Source: a virus
Virus record (IMG/VR): IMGVR_UViG_3300035670_000279
Span: 1 to 53,362 of that record
DNA length: 53,362 bases
Direction: 5' to 3' (one strand)
Shown here: positions 1-8,607 of the stretch, piece after piece
Position numbering within the stretch: the first letter of the stretch is position 1
Layout of the letters: the number at the start of each line of letters is the position of its first letter
Made by a program: the position numbers and the translations under genes
Notes under the pieces: model-generated
Told to the model about the DNA's origin: nothing
Seen by the model: the letters and a program-made list of their open reading frames with translations, nothing else
The model's database searches: none

Positions 1-12
1 GGTAATTCGCGC
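1..12. repeat. Left copy of 12-base terminal direct repeat, probable cos cohesive end
   Basis: The first 12 bases, GGTAATTCGCGC, recur exactly as the last 12 bases of the window (53351-53362). Lambda-type terminases cut 12-base 5' overhangs, and the terminase genes start just to the right, as in lambda. The simplest reading is that both copies of one cohesive end were written out. A circular assembly cut with a 12-base overlap would look the same, but that is short for an assembly overlap. Confidence 0.65.
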
Positions 13-80
13 CCCCGGCTTTCCGCTAGTGTCTGGGGTGGAAAGATGGGTTTCCTGCCGTCAAGTGCTTTCCCTGAGAA

Positions 81-115
81 CTTGCAACTCGCAAACTCGC
101 AAACCACGGTTTGCG
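81..115. promoter_or_regulatory. Direct and inverted repeats between cos and terS (cosB-like)
   Basis: AACTCGCA is repeated in tandem at 86-101. It is followed by a perfect 8-bp inverted repeat, CGCAAACC-AC-GGTTTGCG, at 98-115. In lambda, the terminase small subunit binds repeated sites (cosB) between the cut site and its own gene. The position and the iterated CGCAA core fit that role. The binding function is inferred. Confidence 0.45.
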
Positions 116-176
116 AACCTAAGTGCGCAGAAGTAGAATCAGCGGCATAGGTATCAAACCATTTGCCGCGAGTGTT

Positions 177-824
177 ATGTCTCAAGAGAGCGAGTTAATT
201 TCTATCCGAGAGGCCGCCAGGCGTCTCGGGGTATCTGACACAGCAGTCCGCAAAGCTATTGCCACCGGCCGTGTGACCGTCGCTGACCGCCACAAGGACA
301 ACGACCGACCGTTGCTGTCCTGGCCGGCATGCAAAGACGACTGGCTTGCGAACAGTGACACCTCGAAGCGTTCCCATGTTGGCGGGACAGGCACCAGCAA
401 GAAGCGCCAAGGGTATTCATCCGGACAGCGGGTTAAGCTGCCTACCAGCGATCGCCAGGACGAGGCGCCGGAGGATGACGAGCCGACCCATGGCGGCAGT
501 GGTTCCACGCCTGCGTCTGGGAGGGGGGCCAAGTACAACAAGTCACGGGGTGAACGTGAGTTCTACCAGGCTAAGCTCGCCCAGCTGGAGTTTGAGCAGA
601 AGTCCGGTCAGCTGATCAGCCTGGAGGTGGTGAAGTCGGAGGCATTCCGCGCCCACCGCCGGATCCGTGACGCCCTGCTGAACATCCCAGATCGGTGTGC
701 CCCCCATGTCGCCACCCTGACTGACCCTTTGGAATGCCACGCCTACCTGCTAACCGAGATCACCTCGGCTTTGCGCCAGCTCTCGGCAGACATTTACGCC
801 TCTGGCGAGGAGCGGGATGAATGA
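177..824 (+). CDS. terS: Terminase small subunit
   Basis: This 215-residue protein should be the DNA-recognition subunit of the packaging terminase, binding near cos and recruiting the large subunit. Residues about 8-34 read ISIREAARRLGVSDTAVRKA, a winged helix-turn-helix like lambda Nu1. A low-complexity linker follows, then a charged helical C-terminus of the kind that contacts the large subunit. The open frame extends upstream to a GTG at 123. I chose ATG 177 because it puts the HTH at the N-terminus and clears the repeats upstream; neither start has a good ribosome-binding site. The stop overlaps the terL start (ATGA), so the two are translationally coupled. Confidence 0.8.
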   Translation: MSQESELISIREAARRLGVSDTAVRKAIATGRVTVADRHKDNDRPLLSWPACKDDWLANSDTSKRSHVGGTGTSKKRQGYSSGQRVKLPTSDRQDEAPEDDEPTHGGSGSTPASGRGAKYNKSRGEREFYQAKLAQLEFEQKSGQLISLEVVKSEAFRAHRRIRDALLNIPDRCAPHVATLTDPLECHAYLLTEITSALRQLSADIYASGEERDE

Positions 825-2671
825 CCGCTGCCGCCAAGATCATGCACAGCTACCTGGAGGGGCTGGCCGAGGCCTACCTCCCAGACCCGATCATGACGGT
901 GAGCGAGTGGTCTGACACTCACCGCATCCTGCCGCAGAAGGGCGCTGCAGAGCCCGGCCCTTACCGCACCAGCCGCACGCCATACGTCCGCGAAATTGCC
1001 GACTGCCTCTCCGCCACCTCGCCGGTGCAGGAAGTCGTGCTCATGGCTGGTGCCCAGGTGGGCAAGTCTGAGCTCGGCAACAACTGGGTGGGCTACGTCA
1101 TCGACAACGCCCCTGGCCCGATGCTGCTGGTGGAGCCGACCGTCGACAACGCCAAGCGCTACTCCAAGCAGCGGATCGGCCCGATGATCGCCGAGTGTCC
1201 GCGTCTCAGCGCAAAAGTGCTGGAGAACAAATCCCGCGACAGCGGCAGCACCATGCTCGAGAAGGAGTTTCCTGGCGGCATCCTGCTGATGGGTGGGGCG
1301 AACTCTGCTGCCGGCCTGCGCTCGATGCCGATCCGGTACCTGTTTGCGGACGAGATCTCCAACTGGCCAGCGGATGTCGATGGGGAAGGTGACCCACTGG
1401 AGCTCGCCCAGGCGCGGACCAGTACGTTCTCGCGACGCAAGATCTACAAGTGTTCGACTCCAGCCAACAAGTCTACTTGCCGGATCACCGCTGAGTACGA
1501 GCGCTCTGACCGTCGCCGGTACTTCGTGCCTTGCCCGCACTGCGAGCACATGCACACGCTGGACTGGGAGCATTTCATCATCCCGCGTGACGAGGAGACT
1601 GGGAAGCTCAAGCCGCGCAAGGCGCACATGGTTTGCCCTGAATGTGGAGGAGTGCTGGAGGAACACCATAAGACCGCCATGCTGGAGGGTGGCGAGTGGC
1701 GCGGGACCAACCCTGAGCAGACTGACCCATCCCGCCGCGGCTATCAGATCAGCGCGCTGTACTCCCCGATCGGCTGGAAGTCATGGTCGGATGTGGCGAA
1801 GGCCTGGCTCAATGCCCAGGGGAACCCGAAAAAGCTGCAAGCATTCCAGAACAACGTGCTCGGCTTGCCTTGGGCTGAATCCGGAGAAACGGTCGACGAA
1901 AACGAGATCATGACCAGGGCCAAGGACGAGACCTATGGCCTCGATCCCCTGCCTCGCGAAGTGCTGGTGATCACCGCCGGCGTCGACGTGCAGCCAAACC
2001 GCCTTGAGATAGAGCTGGTGGGCTGGGGCCTTGGCGAGGAGTCATGGTCGCTGGAGCACTACGTGATAATGGGTGACCCCAATGGGCCGGTGGTCTGGCA
2101 GTTGCTGGATCTCTACCTGACCCGCGAGTACGCACACCCTTGCGGCATCAAATTGAGGGCTGCTCGAGCCTTCGTGGACACTGGCGGCGAGAACACCAAG
2201 GCCGTCTATGACTACGTGTCGACCCGCGAGCACATGAGCATTTACGGGATCAAGGGTCTGGGCGGCGATGGCAAGCCTCCAGTCGGGGCGCCGTCGAAGT
2301 CGAACCTGTACAAGGTGACCTTCCTCCCGCTGGGCACCTTCACCCTCAAGGATTCTGTCTATGGCCGGCTCAAGATAGCGGAGCCAGGACCTGGCTACAT
2401 GCACTTCCGGTCTGACTACCCGCTGGACTACTACCAGCAGCTGACCGCTGAGGAGGTACGCACCAAGGTAAACACCAAAGGCTATCCGGTTCGAGAGTGG
2501 TTCAAGAAGGCGCAGTCAGCTCGCAACGAGGTGCTCGACTGCACCTGCTACGCTTATGCCGCCTTCCTGTCGCTGGGGGTCAACCTGCAGCAGCTGGCGG
2601 AGATCATGTCAGGGACTTTTCAGGCGTCCGCTGGACGCCGGGTGAGGGGTGAGCTTGATTCGGTGGCGTAG
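821..2671 (+). CDS. terL: Terminase large subunit, GpA family
   Basis: ATPase and nuclease that cuts the concatemer at cos and pumps DNA into the prohead. The 616 residues match the lambda gpA family in length. A Walker A-like GAQVGKSE lies at 77-84 and a Walker B YLFADE at 173-178. Paired CPHC and CPEC (C238/C241 and C272/C275) suggest a zinc site. GVDVQPNRLEIELVGWG from about 387 begins the nuclease domain. The start overlaps terS by 4 bp. A strong terminator follows about 110 bases after the stop, so the packaging pair appears to be its own transcription unit ahead of the head genes. Confidence 0.95.
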   Translation: MTAAAKIMHSYLEGLAEAYLPDPIMTVSEWSDTHRILPQKGAAEPGPYRTSRTPYVREIADCLSATSPVQEVVLMAGAQVGKSELGNNWVGYVIDNAPGPMLLVEPTVDNAKRYSKQRIGPMIAECPRLSAKVLENKSRDSGSTMLEKEFPGGILLMGGANSAAGLRSMPIRYLFADEISNWPADVDGEGDPLELAQARTSTFSRRKIYKCSTPANKSTCRITAEYERSDRRRYFVPCPHCEHMHTLDWEHFIIPRDEETGKLKPRKAHMVCPECGGVLEEHHKTAMLEGGEWRGTNPEQTDPSRRGYQISALYSPIGWKSWSDVAKAWLNAQGNPKKLQAFQNNVLGLPWAESGETVDENEIMTRAKDETYGLDPLPREVLVITAGVDVQPNRLEIELVGWGLGEESWSLEHYVIMGDPNGPVVWQLLDLYLTREYAHPCGIKLRAARAFVDTGGENTKAVYDYVSTREHMSIYGIKGLGGDGKPPVGAPSKSNLYKVTFLPLGTFTLKDSVYGRLKIAEPGPGYMHFRSDYPLDYYQQLTAEEVRTKVNTKGYPVREWFKKAQSARNEVLDCTCYAYAAFLSLGVNLQQLAEIMSGTFQASAGRRVRGELDSVA

Positions 2672-2784
2672 TCGGGCGATAATCTGTTCGTTGAAGTGGA
2701 GTAATGCTTGGTGCTGGGGTGAGGTGGGGTATGTAAAACCTCTTGCCATTGTGGGATGTGCTGCGTTTCCTTGTGCAATTATTG

Positions 2785-2809
2785 GCCGCCTTCGGGCGGC
2801 TCTTTTTTT
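2785..2809 (+). terminator. Rho-independent terminator after terL
   Basis: GCCGCC-TTCG-GGCGGC hairpin with a UUCG-type tetraloop, followed by a run of T (2801-2809). It separates the terminase genes from the head operon. Confidence 0.85.
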
Positions 2810-2816
2810 GTCCACT

Positions 2817-2845
2817 TTCAACCGCTGATGATTTGGGCATATAAT
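2817..2845 (+). promoter_or_regulatory. Candidate promoter for the head operon
   Basis: A consensus TATAAT -10 (2840-2845) lies 17 bp after TTCAAC (2817-2822). It sits just after the terL terminator and 30 bases before the gpW-like gene, so it could restart transcription into the head genes. The -35 is weak, which fits an activated late promoter, but no activator site was recognised. Confidence 0.5.
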
Positions 2846-2875
2846 CTTGACCAAACCTGACAAAGTATTTGCTCT

Positions 2876-3094
2876 ATGCCGACACTTGAAGAATTGCAAG
2901 CCGAACTCACGAAGGTCAACGCCGCCTATGAGGCTGCGCTGGGCGGGTCTGAGTACGAGATCGAGAGCGGCGACAGCCGTCGCAAGCTCAAGCGCCAGTC
3001 GCTGACCGCTCTGGTCAATCGCAAGGCCGAGCTCGAGCGTTCGATCGCTCGCCTGTCCGGCAATGGCGTGAGCCACGGCGTGGGGACTTGGTGA
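2876..3094 (+). CDS. gpW-like head-completion protein
   Basis: This 72-residue protein matches lambda gpW in size, in its place between terminase and portal, and in layout: an N-terminal helix (LEELQAELTKVNAAYEAALG), a short strand with basic residues (SGDSRRKLKRQS), then a second helix of the form LVNRKAELERSIARL. gpW plugs the portal after packaging and prepares the head for tail joining. The start is the first ATG after the candidate promoter; its ribosome-binding site is poor. The stop overlaps the portal start. Confidence 0.8.
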   Translation: MPTLEELQAELTKVNAAYEAALGGSEYEIESGDSRRKLKRQSLTALVNRKAELERSIARLSGNGVSHGVGTW

Positions 3095-4680
3095 TGACCA
3101 CTTACGCCCGCATGCCTGATGGGTTGATCCTGCCGGAGGAGCTGGCTCGCCAGCAGATTTCCTCCATGCTCGGTGCCTGGCCTGTGGGCAACCCCGGCTC
3201 CTACCGCACCGCATCTGCGCTCAACAAAAACACCGCCTTTTGGCACACCTCTGGCGGTTCTGCCGATGCTGACACCCTGGCCGATCTGCCGACCCTGCGA
3301 CGCCAGTCTCGGGATCTGATCCGCAACGAGGCTCTGCCGGCTGGCGCCATCGACACCATGGTGCTGGGGGTAGTCGGGCAGGGCATCGTCCCTCAGTCAC
3401 GCATCGACGCGACTGCCCTGGGGATCTCCGACGAGCAGGCGACCGCCTGGTCCCGCATGGCCGAGCGGATCTTCAACCACATCGCCAACAAGCCGACCTT
3501 CGACGCCGAGGGCCGGTGCAACTTCTGGGCGATGCAGCGCCTGGTGTACCGGTCCCGTCTGGAGAGCGGCGACGTGCTTGCCTTGCGCCGGTACCTCCCG
3601 CGCGCCGGCAAGGCGCTGGGGGTTGCCGTTCAGGTGATCGAGGCCGACCGCCTGGCCACCCCGCTCGACAAGATGCAGAACCAGCTGATCCGGGAAGGCG
3701 TCGAGGTAGACGCTGACGGGTTCCCGGTGGCCTTCCACTGCATGAAGGAGCACCCGGGCGACAAACCGATCATTACCGATGCCACGCGGTTTACCCGTAT
3801 CCCTGCTTACGACGGGAAGGGCGACCCGCTTGCCCTGCTGGTGATGTCCCGCCTGCGCCCTGGCCAGACTCGCGGCGTGCCGCACCTGGCCCCGGTGATC
3901 GAGATGTTCAAGCAGCTCTCCCGCTACAGCGAAGCCGAGATCACCGCGGCGGTGACCTCTGCCATGTTGGCGATCTTCGTGAAGTCGCCGGCTCCGACTA
4001 GCCCGCTTGCGGGCGGTGCCACTATCCCCGGCATGGTTGGCGGCATGCAGATCACCCCCAAGGGCAACAGTATCACCAAGATGCAGAGCGGGATGATTGT
4101 TGACCTGGCCCCCGGCGAGGAGATCCAGGTTGCCTCTGCCACTCGGCCGAATACTGCCTTTGAGAAATTCTGTGACGCGGTGCTGTCCTACGTCGGCACC
4201 GCGCTGGGCGTACCGCGCGAGGTGCTCACCAAGTCCTACAACACCAGCTATTCAGCCGCCCGCGCTGCGGTGCAGGACGCTTTCCGCAAGTACCTGGTAG
4301 AGCGCGACGACCTGAACTGCGCCTTCAACCAGCCGGTGTGGAACTGGGTTCTGGACGAGGCGGTGGCCCGCGGCATGCTCGAAGCCCCAGGCTACTGGGA
4401 AGATCCGATGATCCGCGACGCCTACCAGAGCGCGGTGTGGGTCGGCCCGGTAATGATGTCCCTGGACCCACTGAAGGACGCCAACGCAGCCGAGAAGTGG
4501 CTGTCCCTGGGTATCAAGGCCAAGCAGGACGTATGCGCCGAACAGGCGACCGACTACGACACCACACTCACCCAGCGCGCGAAGGAGAAGAAGGCCGAGG
4601 AGGCTGCTGGCCTGCTGGTACTGCCTGCCGCTGCTGCGCCGGCCAACAACAACGGAGGCGACAATGCCCAAGGCGCTTGA
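3094..4680 (+). CDS. Portal protein, lambda gpB family
   Basis: Dodecameric vertex protein through which DNA enters and leaves the head. At 528 residues it is close to lambda gpB (533). Family features include LRRQSRDLIRNEALPAGAID near residue 70, the GRCNFWAMQRLVYRSRLESGD region, and a stem/crown region with SYNTSYSAARAAVQD. The frame is open to a TTG at 3088, but ATG 3094 overlaps the gpW stop (GTGATG) and is the likelier start. The C-terminus is rich in Ala and Asn and overlaps the next gene by 17 bases. Confidence 0.95.
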   Translation: MTTYARMPDGLILPEELARQQISSMLGAWPVGNPGSYRTASALNKNTAFWHTSGGSADADTLADLPTLRRQSRDLIRNEALPAGAIDTMVLGVVGQGIVPQSRIDATALGISDEQATAWSRMAERIFNHIANKPTFDAEGRCNFWAMQRLVYRSRLESGDVLALRRYLPRAGKALGVAVQVIEADRLATPLDKMQNQLIREGVEVDADGFPVAFHCMKEHPGDKPIITDATRFTRIPAYDGKGDPLALLVMSRLRPGQTRGVPHLAPVIEMFKQLSRYSEAEITAAVTSAMLAIFVKSPAPTSPLAGGATIPGMVGGMQITPKGNSITKMQSGMIVDLAPGEEIQVASATRPNTAFEKFCDAVLSYVGTALGVPREVLTKSYNTSYSAARAAVQDAFRKYLVERDDLNCAFNQPVWNWVLDEAVARGMLEAPGYWEDPMIRDAYQSAVWVGPVMMSLDPLKDANAAEKWLSLGIKAKQDVCAEQATDYDTTLTQRAKEKKAEEAAGLLVLPAAAAPANNNGGDNAQGA

Positions 4681-5926
4681 TGCCATACTGGCAATGCCAT
4701 GGGCCATCCAAGACGGATGGCTCGAAATTATCGCATCGATTGCCGAGCGCGAGAGCGAGTACTCTGGCAACCTGGAGGCGCTGGAGAAGAAGCTGGGCCG
4801 ACCGCTGGCCAACACCTATGAGGTGACGGTGCGCGACGGGATCGCCACCATTCCTGTCTCCGGCCCGCTTTTCCGCCATGCGTCGCTGTTCACCATGATC
4901 AGCGGGGCGACCTCTTACGACCTGCTGGCCCGCGATTTCACGGCGGCGCTGGAGGATCCCACTATCCGTGGGATCGTGCTGCTCATCGACTCGCCCGGCG
5001 GTGAGGTGAACGGCGCCAGCGACCTTGCGCAGATGATCCGGGCCGCCCGCGGCGTCAAGCCTATCGTGGCCTTTGCTGGCGGCAGCATGGCCTCAGCTGC
5101 CTACTGGATCGGCTCTGCGGCCGATCGCTTGGTGGCGTCCAATACCGCGATGATCGGCTCTATCGGCGCTCAGATGGGGATGACCGTGCGCGAGCCTCGC
5201 GCCGGCGAAAAGTCATATCGCTTCGTGTCTTCCCAGTCGCCAAACAAGAACGCCAGCCCGGAAACCGAGGCGGGCGCCGCGCAGGCGCAGGCAATCGTGG
5301 ACGACATCGCGAAGGTATTCATCGAGACGGTTGCTGGTAATCGCGGCATAACTTCCGAAAAGGTGTTAGAGAATTATGGGCAAGGAGCTGTATTCCTTGC
5401 TGAAAAGGCCATGGCCAATGGTATGATTGATGCTGTTGGTACTTACGAAGGCGTCCTTGCGTCACTGAAAGAGGATAACAACGCTATGGATTACAAGAGT
5501 CTGACCGCCGAAGCTCTGGCGGGACACCGGCCCGATCTGGTCAAAGCTATCGGCGATCAGGCTGTGGCCTCCATCGATAAGCCGAACCTGGATGATATTC
5601 GTGCTGCAGCTGCTGCTGCCGAGCGCGATCGCCTGTCCGCTATCGAGGGGCAGCTGGTCCCTGGCGCCGAAGCGATCATCGCCGAAGCCAAGCTCGACCC
5701 TAAGGCTACCGCTGAGAGCACTGCTCTCAAGGTGCTGGCTCACCTGCGCGCCAACCCTGGTGCTCTGGTCCAAAAGCCGGCGACCACCGCGATGGACGAG
5801 ATCAAGAAAACCGAGGCCGAACTGGACGCGCCGGATCCTGCCGCTGGCAAGGACAAGGCCGACCCGCTCGACGAGATCATGGCGAACGCCGCGAAAGCCG
5901 GCATCGCTGCTGCTCAAACCAAGTAA
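4664..5926 (+). CDS. S49-family head maturation protease fused to scaffold (gpC-like)
   Basis: This 420-residue protein processes the prohead. Residues about 50-270 form a ClpP/SppA-type serine protease: LLIDSPGGEVNGASDL at 106-121, and a probable catalytic Ser144 in GGSMASAAYWI. A candidate catalytic Lys195 lies 51 residues later, the spacing seen in bacterial SppA. From about 275 to the end the protein becomes charged, helical and Ala-rich, as in a scaffold. GGAGG ahead of the start gives a strong ribosome-binding site. It overlaps the portal gene. As in lambda C/Nu3, the scaffold is probably also made separately from an internal start. Confidence 0.9.
   Translation: MPKALDAILAMPWAIQDGWLEIIASIAERESEYSGNLEALEKKLGRPLANTYEVTVRDGIATIPVSGPLFRHASLFTMISGATSYDLLARDFTAALEDPTIRGIVLLIDSPGGEVNGASDLAQMIRAARGVKPIVAFAGGSMASAAYWIGSAADRLVASNTAMIGSIGAQMGMTVREPRAGEKSYRFVSSQSPNKNASPETEAGAAQAQAIVDDIAKVFIETVAGNRGITSEKVLENYGQGAVFLAEKAMANGMIDAVGTYEGVLASLKEDNNAMDYKSLTAEALAGHRPDLVKAIGDQAVASIDKPNLDDIRAAAAAAERDRLSAIEGQLVPGAEAIIAEAKLDPKATAESTALKVLAHLRANPGALVQKPATTAMDEIKKTEAELDAPDPAAGKDKADPLDEIMANAAKAGIAAAQTK
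5486..5926 (+). CDS. Internal in-frame scaffold protein (Nu3-like)
   Basis: ATG 5486 is codon 275 of the protease gene and opens a 146-residue in-frame product that begins exactly where the protease fold ends. AAAGAGG lies 11 bases upstream, a usable but long-spaced ribosome-binding site. In lambda, Nu3 scaffold is made this way from the 3' third of gene C. The product is strongly helical and acidic, ending in a KAGIAAAQTK tail. Independent expression is inferred from architecture only. Confidence 0.6.
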   Translation: MDYKSLTAEALAGHRPDLVKAIGDQAVASIDKPNLDDIRAAAAAAERDRLSAIEGQLVPGAEAIIAEAKLDPKATAESTALKVLAHLRANPGALVQKPATTAMDEIKKTEAELDAPDPAAGKDKADPLDEIMANAAKAGIAAAQTK

Positions 5927-5938
5927 ACGGAGGGCCAT

Positions 5939-6319
5939 ATGGCTGCCAATACTGTAAATCACTACCCGGATTATGGCACCGTGGGCACCTTCGTCCCGGA
6001 CAACCTGCTGGCCGGCGATTTCCCGCTCAAGACCAAGACCATCACCCTCAAGGTGGGCACCGCCTATACTCGGGGGATGGTGCTGGAAGAAGGCGTCAGC
6101 GCTGACGTGGGCAAGTTCCTGCTGGTTACCACCAATGCCAATGCCAAATACATCCTGCTCGAGGATATGGACGCCACCTCTGCCGATAAAAAGGCCACTG
6201 TGGCGATCACCGGCGAGTTCAACAGCAATGCCCTGACCCTGGGTTCCGGTGCCACCAAGGCCGGCATCACCAAGGCGCTCGAGCCGCTGTCCATTTTTGT
6301 GCGCGACGCTGTCGCCTAA
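5939..6319 (+). CDS. Head decoration protein, lambda gpD-like
   Basis: Trimeric capsid-stabilising protein that binds the expanded head. The 126 residues have the gpD layout: an extended N-terminus, then a beta-rich body with TAYTRGMVLEEGVSADVGKFLL and a closing FVRDAVA. The gene lies between protease/scaffold and capsid genes, as in lambda. The ribosome-binding site is ACGGAGGG with good spacing, which suits a product needed in hundreds of copies. Confidence 0.88.
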   Translation: MAANTVNHYPDYGTVGTFVPDNLLAGDFPLKTKTITLKVGTAYTRGMVLEEGVSADVGKFLLVTTNANAKYILLEDMDATSADKKATVAITGEFNSNALTLGSGATKAGITKALEPLSIFVRDAVA

Positions 6320-6334
6320 TTGGGGGATTTTTTG

Positions 6335-7372
6335 ATGGATGTGCAAAGCCTTTACGGCACCTATGCCCTGAACGGTCTGGTGCAGCGGATCCGGCCCGCG
6401 CCGGCATTCTTCCTGACCTTCTTCCCGTCGGTCATCGAACACCAGACGGAGGAGGTTTACTTCGATGTGGCAGAGGACAAGCCTCGCCTTGCCCCGTTCG
6501 TGCATCCGCTGCGCGAAGGCAAGTTGATCGAGTCTCTTGGCTACTCCACCAAGAACGTCAAACCGGCGTACATCAAGGACAAGCGCGTCCACGACACCAC
6601 CAAGCCGCTCAAGCGTATGGCAGGCGAGGGGTTCGGCGGCGTTCTTTCCAACGAAGCGCGCCTGCATGCTCTGCTGGTGCAAGACCTGGCCGACCAGCAA
6701 AAGATGCTGCAGCGCCGTCTGGAAGTGATGGCCGCCGAGGCGGTGATCTGGGGCAAGGTGACCGTTACTGGTGACGGTTTCGACTCCATCGTCGTCACTT
6801 TCGGTCGTGACGCCGCTCTGGACGTCGTACTGTCCGGCGCCGAGAAGTGGGACTCTGCTACTGTCCCAGACATCGGCTCCCAGCTCGAAACCTGGGACCA
6901 GCTGCTGCTGGACAAGTCCGGCTTCGGCACCAGCCATGTGATCATGGATTCCAAGGCCTGGAAGCTGATGCGCAAGGACGAGAAGCTGATGAAGCTGCTC
7001 GACATCCGCCGCGGCGCTGACACCGTTGGTGTGAACATCGCGCCGATGCTGTCGGTCGAGGGTGTGTCCTACAAGGGCATGTATGGCGAGTTCCCGATCT
7101 TCGTCTACTCCCACAGCTACGTCGATCCCGTCGACGGCCAGACCAAGCAGGTCATGCCTGACAACACCGTTGTCCTGGTGAGCGGTTCCGCGCTGGAAGG
7201 CGTGCGCCACTTCGGCGCCATCAAGGATCTGGATGCAGGCCTCCAGCCCATGGAGTCCTTCACCAAGTCATGGACCGTGCCGGATCCGTCTGCTCGCTTC
7301 CTGCTGATGCAGTCTGCTCCGATCACCGCCCCGCACCGTCCGAATGCGTCCATGCGCATTAAGGTGGCGTGA
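6335..7372 (+). CDS. Major capsid protein, lambda gpE family
   Basis: The shell subunit, 345 residues against 341 in lambda gpE. Family features include the N-terminal FFPSVIEHQTEEVYFDV, the central SGFGTSHVIMDSKAWKLM, and the C-terminal PDPSARFLLMQSAP followed by PNASMRIKVA. I chose ATG 6335 rather than TTG 6320 because GGGGGA lies just upstream of it and the protein then starts MDVQSLYG, as in homologues. It follows gpD with only a short gap. Confidence 0.95.
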   Translation: MDVQSLYGTYALNGLVQRIRPAPAFFLTFFPSVIEHQTEEVYFDVAEDKPRLAPFVHPLREGKLIESLGYSTKNVKPAYIKDKRVHDTTKPLKRMAGEGFGGVLSNEARLHALLVQDLADQQKMLQRRLEVMAAEAVIWGKVTVTGDGFDSIVVTFGRDAALDVVLSGAEKWDSATVPDIGSQLETWDQLLLDKSGFGTSHVIMDSKAWKLMRKDEKLMKLLDIRRGADTVGVNIAPMLSVEGVSYKGMYGEFPIFVYSHSYVDPVDGQTKQVMPDNTVVLVSGSALEGVRHFGAIKDLDAGLQPMESFTKSWTVPDPSARFLLMQSAPITAPHRPNASMRIKVA

Positions 7373-7373
7373 T

Positions 7374-7604
7374 ATGGCTGACACCACCATCCGCGCTCTG
7401 AATTCCATCATGCGTGATGGAAATCGCTATGGCCCCGGCGCTCCTGCCGGGGACATCCTTACCCTTCCTGCCGACGAGGCCCAGGTGCTCATTGCTGGTG
7501 GCTGGGCGGAGGACGCTCCTGCTGAGAAGAAGGAGACGAAGAAGGAGCGGGAAGCCCGCGAGAAGGCGGAAGCCGAGGCTGCTGCTGGCAACGGCGGTGC
7601 CTGA
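7374..7604 (+). CDS. Small head-associated protein of unknown function
   Basis: A 76-residue protein with two parts: an N-terminal segment of the form GxPAGDILTLPADEAQVLIAGGWAE, typical of small phage proteins found next to connector genes, and a highly charged Lys/Glu/Ala tail. The position matches lambda FI between capsid and FII-like genes, but I see no sequence match to FI. The start is one base after the capsid stop and the stop overlaps the next gene (TGATG). Confidence 0.65.
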   Translation: MADTTIRALNSIMRDGNRYGPGAPAGDILTLPADEAQVLIAGGWAEDAPAEKKETKKEREAREKAEAEAAAGNGGA

Positions 7605-7963
7605 TGGCAGTCGAGTCGGCTGCTGAACTGGAGGGCTTCTTCAACCCGAGTGAGTTCGGGGAGGAAGCCCTTCTCATTACCGGCACCGGGTCATTCCCGG
7701 TGACCGGTATTCCCGATTCCTTTGCCGAGGATGATCGCCTCGGTGCTACCAGCAACTCAGGCCGATCTTCGTTCCTGGCCGGCGCTGCTGACTTTTCGAT
7801 GACTGAGCTGCAATTCCAATTGCCCTGGCACTCGGTTTTTGCCGCGGGGGTAGTTGCCGACGATTCGCTGCAGATCATCACTGGAACTTATGCGGGCCTG
7901 TACCGCATCAAAGAGGTGAAGCGTGACGGCGAGCAGTGTCGCCTCATGCTCAACAAGACATGA
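7604..7963 (+). CDS. Head-tail joining protein, FII-like
   Basis: A 119-residue protein, against 117 for lambda gpFII, in the FII position. It has FFNPSEFGEEALL near the N-terminus, a central exposed loop, and a beta-rich end (GLYRIKEVKRDGEQCRLMLNK), the pattern of the FII/Gp10 connector fold. It would join the completed head to the tail. It overlaps the genes on both sides by a few bases and is probably translationally coupled to them. Confidence 0.7.
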   Translation: MAVESAAELEGFFNPSEFGEEALLITGTGSFPVTGIPDSFAEDDRLGATSNSGRSSFLAGAADFSMTELQFQLPWHSVFAAGVVADDSLQIITGTYAGLYRIKEVKRDGEQCRLMLNKT

Positions 7964-8607
7964 GCAGCTATCGTGACGCCATCAATCAGGCCGTAAAGGC
8001 ACAACTCACCGGCAAGACCATCGCCGGTGATCGCATTTTCACATCTCTCGATCGCCCCCTGAACCCTGCCACTGACCTTCCTGCCGTCATGGTCTACACG
8101 ACTACCAGCCGCCGCGGCCGCGATGATCTTGGCAATGGCCTGATCCCGCGACTGGTGACCGTTATCATCGAGGCGGCAGTGCTTGCCGGCCCTGGGCTCG
8201 AGATCGGGGCTGCCGAGGGGTTTGCTGACCAGATCGAAACCGCCATCGAGGCCGATCGATCCCTTGGCTTGGTGGTCAACGACTGCCAGTGGCAGCAGGC
8301 AGCTACCGATGCGACTAGCCACGGTTCCGTCACCATGGGTGCGGCGATTGTGCAGTACGAGGTGGAGATCTTCACGAACGTCAAGGCAGACGGCGCCTAT
8401 GAGCCTGGCGATGATGGCTTCACCACCCCACCGACCGAAATTCAGGTGGGGCCTCTGCCGGTTGCCGTGCCCCCCGAGTGGTCCGGCGAACTGAACGAGG
8501 AAGAGTTCTTCCAGACCACCAACCCCCCGCTGGCCCCAAACCCTGATACCGCCTGCGGCCCGGAAGGCTGCGACATCCCGGCATGGCGCGGGGAGCGTGA
8601 GCGATGA
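7960..8607 (+). CDS. Tail terminator/completion protein, probable
   Basis: A 215-residue protein between the joining protein and the tail spike. It begins SSYRDAINQAVKAQLTGKTIAGDRIFTSLDRPL and continues LPAVMVYTTTSRRGR, a layout seen in gpU/gpZ-type tail terminators. The C-terminal 60 residues are Pro-rich and look disordered. The upstream frame is open to 7936, but ATG 7960 overlaps the previous stop as ATGA. The exact family is not certain; the assignment leans on position. Confidence 0.6.
   Translation: MSSYRDAINQAVKAQLTGKTIAGDRIFTSLDRPLNPATDLPAVMVYTTTSRRGRDDLGNGLIPRLVTVIIEAAVLAGPGLEIGAAEGFADQIETAIEADRSLGLVVNDCQWQQAATDATSHGSVTMGAAIVQYEVEIFTNVKADGAYEPGDDGFTTPPTEIQVGPLPVAVPPEWSGELNEEEFFQTTNPPLAPNPDTACGPEGCDIPAWRGERER

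Noticed and set aside
46-150. 34-codon frame at the left end starting ATGGGTTTC
   Set aside because: It runs through the cosB-like repeats, has no usable ribosome-binding site and no recognisable product.
123-176. GTG 123 as the start of the terminase small subunit
   Set aside because: It would add 18 unconserved residues before the helix-turn-helix and place the start against the inverted repeat; ATG 177 fits the family better.
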